Assembly: GCA_034509735.1 (NCBI GenBank)
Contig: JACGWO010000002.1
Coordinates: 30,055,636 to 30,119,635, forward strand
Direction of reading: 5' to 3'
DNA length: 64,000 nucleotides
Origin: Sesamum alatum
Lineage: Eukaryota; Streptophyta; Magnoliopsida; Lamiales; Pedaliaceae
Shown: positions 12,701 to 22,083 of the stretch, in pieces
Layout: each line of letters opens with the position of its first letter
Numbering within the stretch: position 1 is the stretch's first letter
Notes under the pieces: generated by a model
Told to the model about the DNA's origin: nothing
Database searches by the model: none
What the model saw: only the letters and a program-made list of their open reading frames with translations
Translations under genes and position numbers: made by a program

Positions 12701-13099
12701 TTTAATAGTTTTATTGCCTAGAATTGTAAAGAGGGTAAGTACTCCTCATTTACAACATATAGCTTTGTACAGGGGAACATGATTTTTTCTCAATAAACTG
12801 GTAGGGGTCCTGCCAAACCCCCTCGCCTAAGCACATGTGACTTTAACAAAAAACAAGAAATAAAATAAATATTATATGTCATGCATTATTAAAAAAAAGA
12901 AAGTGGCCCGCCAGATCCAGCCCACCGATCTAGCCCAAGGCCAGGACCAGGTAGTCCTAGACCGCCAAGCTGGGCCGGTCCTGGGTATCGATACATAGGA
13001 TTGGCCCAGGACAAGACCAACCCACTTTTTTATTGCGTCAATCCAGTCCTGGTTGGGTTGGTCAAGCCCGGTCCACTGTGCATCTTGACTTCACTATAA

Positions 13100-13585
13100 T
13101 ACATTTGATATAATTACATGTTGACTCCTATGATTTGAGAAATTACACTTAATACCCCTAACATTTTTTTTCTATCCAACAAATATATTCATCTATGAGT
13201 AAGTTAACAGAATTTGCTAACATTATGAACAAAGTTGAATGAAAATCCATATTTACCTTAAATTGACTTACAGACTTATTGTTAGTCAAATAAATCTCTT
13301 TCTGACCATACTATGTGAAGATGTACCTACTCATATGCATTAGAGTGTGACGATATATAATGGTAGTTTGCTCAGAAATGATTTATTTGATCTGCAATAA
13401 GTCAATAATAAGTCAATTGGGGGTATATATAGAATTTTTAGTCAATTTTTATGTTGATATCTACAAATTTTCGTGAATTTTGATTAACGAATTGATGTAT
13501 TTGTTAGACAAAATAAATATTAGGGGTACTAAATATAATTTCTAAATCACAAGGGTCCAAGTGTAATTTCTAAAGTTATCAAAGC
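13100..13585. mobile_element. Long-inverted-repeat MITE, family Q
   Basis: Arms of roughly 70-100 bp are inverted relative to each other. AAATTACACTTAATACCCCTAAC near 13139-13162 pairs with the complement of the TAGGGGTACTAAATATAATTTC block near 13531-13552. No coding potential. It abuts the broken 3' side of LINE B's endonuclease at about 13586, so it may mark where LINE B was cut off. No clear TSD, so the family is unassigned. Confidence 0.6.
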
Positions 13586-14337
13586 GAAACAGTCCTTTAT
13601 GCCTCACAACCACTTGATCCTCCCGAAGAATAATTGGACAATGGTCCGATGTGCGTGGCGTCGAGCAAATGTAGTAGCAGTCTGGCCAAGAGGATAGCCA
13701 ACACTCATGTTACAACCATTCGATCAAGTCTACACCACTGGCTTCGAGATCCCACACTACGATTGTGCCATGAAAATTGTGAACCTTACGAAGGAAGTGT
13801 AGTAAGTCGTGCATTCACCAGACAATCACCAAATTCCTCCATAACACCCGCTTGGATTGATGCCATCTCGCTTAACTTACTATCATCCATGACCGCATTA
13901 AAATCACCTTAAACACCCCAACAATGATCCTCTAATGGCGGTGCCATTGAGATTAACGTCTCCCACAATGGACGTCGCGCAATTAAATCATTACAACCAT
14001 ATACAAATGTGATATAATAATGAGTGAGATTAGCCCGTACCTCAACTTTGCAATGAACCATTTGTTCACTCATATCAAGTATTGTAAGCTGAACATTGCC
14101 ATCATTCCATCCCACCCATATGCGGTTTCCAGGTCCTGACCGATAATCCATAAACCATTCCCATTCAGCTCGAATAGAAGTCTGTATACTAATAACATTA
14201 GTCTCCGAGACTCTAGTTTCCAGCAAACCCACCACATTTAATCTGAATTCCGAGATAAGTTCGTGCACCGCACGTTGATGGTCTCTCTTATTGAGACCCT
14301 GAACATTCCACGATGCGAGCGAAATCATGATAAACAC
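13586..14337 (-). pseudogene. LINE B ORF2: AP endonuclease domain
   Basis: The frame at 14337-13909 starts near MISLASWNVQGLN and contains LLETRV (catalytic Glu), FMDYRSGPGNRIWVGW, YITFVYG and a stop where GDFNAV follows. The rest is readable with frame changes: GDFNAVMDD (about 13890), a DRM segment, and SDHCPIIL near 13630-13655, the last catalytic box. Stops and indels inactivate it. It starts just inside the end of ORF1, as is usual in these LINEs. Confidence 0.85.
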
Positions 14338-15633
14338 CGTCGAGGGTTGCTTGTGTTAGGGCCCTGTATATCACACTCAACATCATCCACTTCATCTTGT
14401 AACGCGGCGAAAGCATTGTAAACCACGATCTCCTTTCCTTTTCCAACGCCCGATGTAGTCCCAGACTTGGAAACGAAAGACCCTTTATCCTCCTCAAATC
14501 CCTTCCCACCGTCTTGAGTGCTTTTCGATGGGATCACAGAAGATCCTAGTGGCACATAAATTCGAACAGTTTTGGATGTGGATTTTTCTTTAACCTTCAT
14601 CGCACAATGATCATGTCCATGTCCCAATTGTTTGCAAAAGAGAACATTTCTTAGGTAACCATTCATACTCGATATCAATCTTACATGTTCCCGTCACACC
14701 ACCATCTTCGTTTGGCATTAATAAAATAACATAATTCGGCAGGGGAGATTGAAAATCCGCCATAACACAAACACATGCATAGTCCACTCTACCACAATTT
14801 CGAGTAATGGCATTCAGATATAAAGGTCGACCCACCCCACTTGCCACCACGCTAAGGCCCTCCTTTGTCCAGTATTCAACAGGGAGATTACGCAATCGAA
14901 CCCAAATCGGTGTAGTTTTGTGAGATCTACGGGATAAGCTCATAGCCAGTGTCCATCGTTGAAGGACAATCGGTTGTCCTTGAAATAGCCATGGTCCTCC
15001 CTCTATAACCTCTTCCATGGCTGCCGTGTTATGAAAGTTGAAAAAATAGAATCCATTCTGTGATGCAACCACATCTCTAGTTTCGGCCCATGTGGATCTA
15101 ACGAAAGACTCCAGATGATGGAAGTAGGGTTTTCGCCCAAGGAAGTACCCTACTGTCGTTGCATGCCATCGTTTCGCACCATTCACCGCCATATCTACTG
15201 TAGGTTTAACAAGGATTTCACCATTTTGGATATCCGATCGAATATAACTAAGTGTCTTGTGAGTAGAATTCTCAAATGCTTCCTCAAAAGGGTCAGCATG
15301 AGATGCATCCGAACATTGTAATTTCACTGTCCCAATGAAGATATCACCCTGCTCTTTGGTTGATCTCGCTATATTTGATTCAGCAATCTGACAATCCTGT
15401 TTTGGAGATGGTATAAAAGTTTCTAATACTCTAGGTAGACTCGGCACAGAAACCCTAGGAGTCGACGACAAAACTCCACAATATTCCGTACGCATCGGTG
15501 AGGATGACGCCTCTACCATAGAACCCATGGTGGCCGACGCCGAACCTGATCCCCCAAATCCATAATTCTCCCTCCATCTTGTTTGAAATTTATCTAATGT
15601 TTTGAGCGCATCAACATCTCCTTCACCCACCAC
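14325..15633 (-). pseudogene. LINE B ORF1 (DUF4283-like, zinc-knuckle protein)
   Basis: The 340-codon frame at 15633-14611 holds the plant LINE ORF1 core: YFLGRKPYFHHLESFVR, FYFFNFHNTAAMEEVIEGGP, WLFQGQPIVLQRW, TPIWVRLRNLPVEYWTKEGL and a CKIDIEYEWLPKKC segment, matching DUF4283/DUF4286-type gag-like proteins. The frame then shifts near 14640 into 14678-14325, where CKQLGHGHDHC looks like the remaining CCHC knuckle, followed by a KGKEIVVYNAFAAL tail. The protein would bind LINE RNA. Nearly complete apart from that shift. Confidence 0.85.
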
Positions 15634-15719
15634 CCTCTCCGCTAATAAAGAGAATTTGAAAAAGTTAAATTCCTTACGTACAGCTTCATCAGCTTCCTCA
15701 TCAACCCTTTCACCGTCGC

Positions 15720-15807
15720 CGTCGTCCTACAAGGGTTGACTTCGCCGCTGTCAGAAGGGTTGACTTCGCCGCTGTCAGAAGGGTTGACCTCTCCGTCATC
15801 ATTATGG
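15720..15807. repeat. 25-bp minisatellite, left part of LINE target array
   Basis: Three to four units of AGGGTTGACTTCGCCGCTGT plus about 5 bp, the last unit changing to AGGGTTGACCTCTCCGTCAT. It sits directly upstream of LINE B ORF1 and probably represents LINE B 5'-UTR repeats. The last unit is the insertion target for LINE C. Confidence 0.85.
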
Positions 15808-16586
15808 TTTTTTTTTTTTTCATTTTTTTTTAAGCCGCCTGTGCCTAGGGGGGGGTTTGGCGGACCCCTACCTGTTTATTACCAAAAAATCCAATTTGTG
15901 TACAATGTTTGAAAACAGTAAACAAGGAGTACTTACTCCCTTTACAAATCAATCTATCCTACCAAAGAACTAAGGAGCCTACACTAGCTACTCCTCAATC
16001 TTTCCTCTAATCTCAAGTCTGACCCTAATATCGAAGGGTTGACCGGGCTTTACTCCTCGTGACTCTTCGACAAGGTGGTGAAGCCGCCTGCCCATAGTCC
16101 GGTGAAGCAGAATACCCCGAAGGATCATCTTCCATAGATCTACCACGTCGGTGACGCGCCACTCTTATAGACACATCAACGTCATCCGTCTGAACTCTGC
16201 CCGCTCCTGTCAGCGTAAGGATATCGTCCTCTATATCATTAGCCGAGTAAGGCATATCCCAAACTGATTTATTTCCCACACACCTCGGCAGCTCTTCTCT
16301 GGGCGGATCTACTGTCGGGGCTACAGGTATATGTCCCCCTGCCTACTGTACTTCTGTTCTCATCTCAACCGGGTCATCGGATCCCTGCACCTCAGGCCCA
16401 GGTGCCGGCTCCTCAAGGTCCCGGGACGGGGCAAGCATGGGTCCCGGGACTGTCGATTCTGTCCCACTCCTAGTCTGATCCTCAACTCCCTAATGGTCAA
16501 CCCCCGACGTGGGGTAGGCGGAACGTGGTCAGGACCCTCCGTCCCCCCTGTCACAATCTCCGGAGTATGCACCACCTCTTCCATCA
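15808..16586 (-). mobile_element. LINE C, short internally deleted LINE, - strand
   Basis: A poly(A) (T-run on + at 15808-15830) and the family 3' UTR (15831-16020) are joined to about 560 bp that read, on -, as an ORF1-like tail ending PCRRVTRSKARSTLRY. The whole of ORF2 is absent. Flanked by TCCGTCATCATTATGG (15792-15807) and TCCGTCATCATTAGGG (16587-16602), a 16-bp TSD with one mismatch, so this short form inserted as such. Confidence 0.75.
16025..16586 (-). pseudogene. LINE C ORF1-like tail
   Basis: On - a frame runs through proline/glycine-rich and acidic sequence (16270-16560, one stop) into an 84-codon open frame (16279-16025) with DDILTLTGAGRVQTDDVDV and a basic C-terminus. Identity as LINE ORF1 tail is inferred from position before the LINE 3' UTR, not from a conserved domain. 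Confidence 0.4.
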
Positions 16587-16624
16587 TCCGTCATCATTAG
16601 GGTTTTTTTTTTTTTTTTTTTTTT

Positions 16625-16850
16625 GGAAAAGCCGCCTGTGCCTAGGCGGGGGGTTTGGCGGACCCCTACTTGTTTATTACAAAAAAAATTCAATTTTTGT
16701 ACAATGTCGAAAGCAGTAAACGAGGAGTACTTACTCCCTTTACAAGTCCGAATCTATCCTATTGTAAAAGCAGTAAACAAGGAGTACTTACTCCCTTTAC
16801 AATACAAAGGCTATCCTAGCAAAGAAAAAAGATCCTAAACTAGCAACCAG
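16625..16850 (-). repeat. LINE D 3' UTR with duplicated stem-loop
   Basis: Reading on -, the motif GTAAAGGGAGTAAGTACTCC followed by TTGTTTAC occurs twice (about 16770-16800 and 16715-16745). Each can fold on itself (GGAGTA/TACTCC, GTAAA/TTTAC). Just before the poly(A) is a second hairpin, CCGCCT-loop-AGGCGG (16631-16648 on +). The same arrangement recurs in LINEs E and F, in reduced form in C, and as a single diverged copy in LINE A. Confidence 0.75.
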
Positions 16851-16930
16851 TCGTCGTGCCATACCTCCACTCCTGCCGTGCCCATCTCTCCTCTGTGCCT
16901 CCAGTACCCCTGTCCAAATGCAGTCAACTC

Positions 16931-19900
16931 TTACCCTCTGCGAAGGTAGGGGGTGCCCAGTCTATCAAGTCTGACAATGCCGCGTAATACTCCCGTAATA
17001 TCACCCTGATGCAACACCCTAGTCACCTGCAGGTCGGCGGCTTCCTTCGCAAGATGATCAGCCGCCCCATTCGCCTCCCGAAAGACGTGTTAGACATCCG
17101 AGCCTAGCACCTGTTGGATCTGTATGATACGCATGAGCAAGTGTTGTATCTCCCATTTCCCTGAAGCCCGAGACTATAAAAGTTGGATTACTATCGTTGC
17201 ATCCACCTCAACCACTAAGGGGGCCAAGCCATGCGCCAATGCAAGCTCCAAACCACGCCAGACAGCAGTAAGCTCTGCAATCACACTAGTTGTAGTGCCC
17301 AATGCATACTGATATGCGAGGCACACCTGTCCGGTTGCGTCCCGAATAATGCCTGCCGCCCCTGCCCGCCCTGGGTTCCCAAGGGAGGACCCGTCTGAGT
17401 TAAGCTTGAACCAAGCCGGAGAGGGGGTACGCCAACGCACCACTCTGGGGGCCTGTGGTCCTGTCGGCCTGAATATGAACCCCATAGCCAAAGCTCGGTG
17501 CAGATCACCCTTCCACTGTGTGCTCGTCATGACCCGTGCTGCATACAGTGTTCGAAGGTGGCGTTGAACCTCAATGATAACGCCGTCGGCCGAGAAATGT
17601 ACCCCCCGATACTTCGCAGCATTCCGCTGCTTCCATGTAAACCATAGGATCAAAAATGGCACCAGTGTACGAACATGCAAATCCGAGTGGAACGGGGTGG
17701 AGTAACGCCAAAAGTGTACCATACGAGTAAGGTCCCTCGTTTCACAAAGCTGAAGCCCAAAGAGGGTGGCAAAGTGCTGTCACACGCCCTGCACTACTGG
17801 CCCCTCGAAAAATAGGTGTGGGATCATCTCCTCTGCTTCACAACATTGACACTTGGATGTAAAGCTAAACCCCTTCCGCTTCATCCGTGCATCAACTGGG
17901 ATTCGATCCTGAAAAAGTCGCCACAAGAATACAGACATCGTCGGCCGCAAGGATCGATGCCAGATATCTGTCAACAACTGTCGCCGAGGTGATGCAACCC
18001 TGATAGCCTCCCAGGCCGATCTCGTCGAGAACTTCCCCTCACTGGAGCCCGTCCACACAATCTTGTCCCCCTGACCTGCTGAAATAGGAATTTGGCAAAT
18101 AGCATGTGCAATGTGTGCCGGAACTGTCCGAAAGATCTTTAGAACATTCCATTCACCCTCATGCCAATAGTAACGTACTGACTCCATGGTGTCGGCTTCC
18201 CTCTGAACGAGCTGAGCTAGGAGCTTCTCACCGAACCAATTATCATGCCAAAAAGACACTAACCTATGGCCTAAAGTCCAGAAGATAAACGGCTCCACGA
18301 CATCCCGAATGCGACACAAGCGGTGCCAAACGGGGGAATGATTCCGATTATAAGGTACTAACGTAGGGTGCAGATTCCTACAGTACCGGCCATGCAAAAA
18401 TTCCGCCCACAAAGATGATCGATGCCTAAACCGCCACCATAGTTTCATTGAGAAGGCCCGAACATAATCTGCTAAACTCCGAACTCCTAGGCCACCTTCT
18501 ACCACCGGAAAACATGCTTTTTCCCAAGAAGACCAATGGATGTGCCGACGACCATTGTATGAGCCCCAAAAAAATCCATTGAATATTCGCTCAATAGATA
18601 TCAAGACAGACTTAGGCGGGTGAATCACCTGAAGCAGATGTAACGGCGTGGCCTGCAACACACTTCTAATCAAGGCCAACCTCCCTCCATGAGAAAGGTT
18701 CGTCATTGCCCACCCCTGGAGCAGACTCCGCAACCGGGAAATGATCGGATCAAATAAACACGCCTTCCTATTCCCCTTGTATAGAGGGACTCCTAAATAT
18801 GTGACTGGGAGGTATTTCAGCCGATATCCCATAACATTCTGCACCAACTGTGTCTGTAAAGACGATACCTGCCGACCCACAATAAAAGAACTCTTCGCGA
18901 CGTTGATCAGCTGTCCCGACACTCGCTCATATGCTCGCAAGAAATCCCGGAGTAACTCCATGTTCTCCCTGCAGGTGTTAGTAAAAATCATCATATCATC
19001 AGCGTAGGCTAGATGAGATACTCGAACCTGACCCGACGTCCGGTAATACATCGCCGGATGTGCTGAAAAAAGCTTGTCTAGACCCCGTGATAGGTAATCA
19101 GCCGCAAGCACAAATAGCGCCGGGGAGAGAGGATCTCCCTGTCGTAAGCCTCGGGTTGAATGAAAGAACCCCGCATGCTCCCCATTTACTAAGACCGAAA
19201 AACCAGCAATTCGAGACAGCATTCGCCACCAAGTCAATCCAGCGCTGTGGAAAACCCTTCCGTCGCAAAACCTGATAAAGGAATTCCCAACTGACACGAT
19301 GATAGGCCTTGGCCATATCAAGCTTGAAAATCACATTTGTCTCCGGACGACGAGACTCAATGAATGGATCAACTCCTGTGCCAGAAGGACATTGTCGCTC
19401 AATAATCGCCCTGGGACAAAACCACTCTGAGAGAGCGACAACACCTTTGGCAAGATACGCCCGAGCCTAATAGTCATCAGCTTTGTGCAGATTTTGTTCG
19501 TCACGTTACACAAGCTGATCGGTCGATACTCACTCCAAGAAGTCAGGCTGGCAGTCTTCGGTATGAGGGAGATGGTGGTAGCAGTAAAACTTTTAGGCAT
19601 CTCTGCACCACGAAAGAACTCAGTCACTGCTCCGAAGACATCCTCAGCGATTAAGTCCCAACACGTGTGATAGAACATCGCCCCAAACCCATCTGGCCCA
19701 GCCACACTATCTGGCTCGATACAAAAAACCGCTTCTTGGACCTCCTCCCGTGTTGGCATCTCACACAAGAACCTCCTATCCTCATCTGTCAGTCCGTCCT
19801 CCAAACAGTCCAGATCCATCTCGTCCGGAAACACCGGCTCCGTTGTTAGGAGCTGCTGAAAGAAGGCAGCCGCGGAGTTCTTAATTGCTGTCGGATCTGT

Positions 19901-20566
19901 CAGGTGCTCCCCCTCATGCTGGATCCCAAAGATCGTACCCCGGAATCTCCTTTTCTTAACCAAAGAGTGGAAGTATCTCGTGTTTCGCTCCCCATCTTTG
20001 GCCCATTTGATGCCCGCCTTTTGTCTCCAAAAAGTCTCTTCCTGGGCCAAAACCCGAACCAACTCAGCCGAACACCGATTCCGCTCCACAAGCATACGAT
20101 CGCAAGGATCGAGATCATATGCCTCATCTGCCTCCTTAAGTCGTCGCTCTACCGCTGCTACTCGGTCAAACACATTCCCAAAGACTGTCTTGTTCCATTC
20201 CTTGAGGCATTGCTTCAAACGATACAATTTCTGCTGAAGCCGTACCATACCACTCCCAATCGTCGGATACTGCCAGTTCCGACGCACAACCTCCAGAAAT
20301 CCCGGGTGTGTGGTCCACATATGCTGAAACCGGAAGGATGACGCCTTCCGTACCTCAGTATAGTCTGCCTCAGTATGATCTAAATCCCTCAACTTTTTTT
20401 CTCTCTCTAGAAATTTTCTCTCCCAAATACCCCGACTGCCGCCACCGCCGCCACGGCCGGCCGGCCGCGGGAAAAATTTCCCGGCGGCAGATTCTGTCAC
20501 GCGCGATACCGTCGGAATCGCCGTGACCTCCTCTTTCCCGCCACACCGCGCGTGTTGCTGCTGCAT
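16931..20566 (-). pseudogene. LINE D ORF1/ORF2 fusion: RT, zf-RVT, RNase H
   Basis: The frame opens at 20566 with about 55 residues of alanine/glycine/arginine-rich ORF1-like N-terminus. It then passes directly (20350-20400) to KASSFRFQHMW, which in intact LINEs follows the endonuclease; ORF1 core and endonuclease are gone. RT motifs: RQKAGIKWAKDGERNTRYF, GPDGFGAMFY, LIPKT, YRPISLCN, SQSGFVPGR, KLDMAKAYHRVSW, STRGLRQGDPLSPALF and catalytic LAYADDMMIF. Then zf-RVT (SKCQCCEAEE) and RNase H (KLNSDGSSLGNPG). Lesions: frameshifts near 19350 and 19200, TGG to TGA at 17780, and TAG near 17174. Confidence 0.92.
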
Positions 20567-20641
20567 TTGCGCCGCGCCGGGAATCGAGGCCTGAACCTTC
20601 TGAGTTTTTTCAGATTTGCGTATTTTCCGTCATCATTAGGG

Positions 20642-22061
20642 TTTTTTTTTTTTTTTTTTTGGAAAAGCCGCCTGTGCCTAGGCGGGGGGTTTGGCGGACC
20701 CCTACCTGTTTATTACCAAAAAAAATTCAATTTTTTGTACAATGTTGAAAGCAGTAAACGAGGAGTACTTACTCCCTTTACAAGTCAGAATCTATCCTAT
20801 TGTAAAAGCAGTAAACAAGGAGTACTTACTCCCTTTACAATACAAAGGCTATCCTAGCAAAGAAAAAAGATCCTAAACTAGCAACCAGTCGTCGTGCCAC
20901 ACCTCCACTCATGTCGTGCCCATCTCGCCTCTGTGCCTCCAGTACCCCTGTCCAAATACAGTCTACTCTTACCCTCTGCGAAGGTAGGGGGTGCCCAGTC
21001 TATCAAGTCTGACAATGCCGTGTAACACTCCCGTAATATCACCCTGATGCAACACCCTAGTCACCTGCAGGTCGGCGGCTTTCTTCGCAAGATGATCAGC
21101 CGCCCCATTCGCCTCCCAAAAGATGTGTCGGACATCCGAGCCTAGCACCTGTTGGATCTGTATAATACGCATGAGCAAGTGTTGTATCTCCCATTTCCCT
21201 GAAGCCCGAGACTATAAAAGCTGGATTACTGTCGTTGCATCCACCTCAACCACTAAGGGGGCCAGGCCATGCGCCAATGCAAGCTCCAAACCACGCCAGA
21301 CAGCAGTAAGCTCTGCAATCACACTAGTCGTAATGCCCAATGCATACTGATATGCGAGGCGCACCTGTCCAGTTGCGTCCCGAATAATGCCTGCCGCCCC
21401 TGCCTGCCCTGGGTTCCCAAGGGAGGACCCGTCTGAGTTAAGCTTGAACCAAGCCGGAGAGGGGGTACGCCAACGCACCACTCTGGGGGCCTGAGGTCCT
21501 GTCGGCCTAAATATGAACCCCATAGCCAAAGCTCGGTGCAGATCACCCTTCCACTGTGTGCTCGTCATAACCCGTGTTGCATACAGTGTCCGAAGGTGGC
21601 GTTGAACCTCAATGATAACGCCGTCGGCCGAGAAATGTACCCCCCGATACTTCGCAACATTCCGCTGCGTCCATGTAAACCATAGGATCAAAAATGGCAC
21701 CAGTGTTTCGAACATGCAAATCCGAGTGGAACGGGGTGGAGTAACACCAAAAGTGTACCATAAGAGTAAGGTCCCTCGTTTCACAAAGCTGAAGCCCAAA
21801 GAGGGTGGCAAAGTGCTGCCACACGCCCTGCACTACTGGTCCCTCGACAAATAGGTGCGTGATCGTCTCCTCTGCTTCACAACATTGACACTTGGATGGA
21901 AAGCTAAACCCCTTCCGCTTCATCCGGGCATCAACTGGGATCCGATCCTGAAAAAGCCGGCACAAGAATACAGACATCGTCGGCCGCAAGGATCGATGCC
22001 AGATATCTGTCAACAACTGCCGTCGAGGTGATGCAACCCTGATAGCCTCCCAGGCCGATCT
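20642..22061 (-). mobile_element. LINE E, 5'-truncated, - strand
   Basis: T-run 20642-20660 (poly(A)), 3' UTR with the doubled stem-loop, then RNase H and zf-RVT coding to the 5' truncation point at about 22061. Left flank is TCCGTCATCATTAGGG (20626-20641). The right flank is TCATCATCGTTAACTCATTAGGG (22061-22083), so it does not have a simple matching TSD. Confidence 0.88.
20969..22061 (-). pseudogene. LINE E ORF2 3' part: zf-RVT and RNase H
   Basis: Frames at 22067-21609, 21811-21212 and 21178-20969 cover FLCRLFQDRIPVDARMKRKG, SKCQCCEAEE, the ILWFTWTQRN connector, RNase H start KLNSDGSSLGNPG, ELTAVWRGLELAL and DHLAKKAADLQ near the end. A frameshift lies near 21700 (extra base in the DLHVR segment), and a TAG stop at 21212 is the same codon that is mutated in LINE D (17174). 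In LINE F that codon is CAG. Confidence 0.88.
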
Positions 22062-22083
22062 CATCATCGTTAACTCATTAGGG

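Larger units (their letters stand above)
4050..12870 (+). mobile_element. LINE A, decayed L1-type retrotransposon, + strand
   Basis: A non-LTR retrotransposon with an ORF1 tail, AP endonuclease, reverse transcriptase, zf-RVT and RNase H regions in the canonical order. It ends in the same 3' terminal signature as LINEs C-F: a GTAAGTACTCCT hairpin, then AATAAACTGGTAGGGGTCCTGCC, then an A-rich tail at about 12846-12868. It is the most diverged member here, with many stops and frameshifts, and is split by a CACTA transposon at 7839-11900. The 5' boundary is not resolved and ORF1 is 5'-truncated. No convincing TSD was found. Confidence 0.8.
3535..13089. mobile_element. Possible outer TIR element hosting LINE A
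   Basis: The sequence GTCAAGGTGCAC at 3535-3546 is matched in inverted form by GTGCATCTTGAC at 13078-13089 (11 of 12 complementary). Both ends are bordered outside by the hexamer TTCACT (3529-3534 and 13090-13095). Next to each terminus lies a GC-rich subterminal tract full of GGTCC/GGCCC motifs and a shared GACCAACC block (3545-3720 and 12895-13075). I read this as a small DNA transposon into which LINE A inserted. The superfamily is unclear: GC-rich ends recall plant hAT non-autonomous elements, but a 6-bp TSD is not the hAT norm of 8. Confidence 0.4.
13586..15715 (-). mobile_element. LINE B, - strand, 3'-truncated
   Basis: Carries ORF1 and most of the endonuclease, but no RT, RNase H or 3' UTR. 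LINEs are normally 5'-truncated; loss of the 3' half therefore points to later deletion, apparently at the family Q MITE (13100-13585). The 5' region probably extends into the minisatellite at 15720-15807 and continues beyond the LINE C-F stack at 23914-23985. Confidence 0.75.
16603..20625 (-). mobile_element. LINE D, near full-length but missing endonuclease
   Basis: Minus-strand LINE with a T-run (16603-16624) as its poly(A) tail, 3' UTR to about 16930, and RNase H, zf-RVT and RT to 20566. Its 5' end is only about 60 bp upstream of an ATG. Flanked by a perfect 16-bp duplication TCCGTCATCATTAGGG (16587-16602 and 20626-20641). It inserted into the right-hand TSD of LINE C or vice versa. Youngest-looking long LINE in the window. 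Confidence 0.9.

Noticed and set aside
19904..20341. 145-codon + strand ORF opposite LINE D RT
   Set aside because: Shadow frame of the RT coding strand with no domain of its own.
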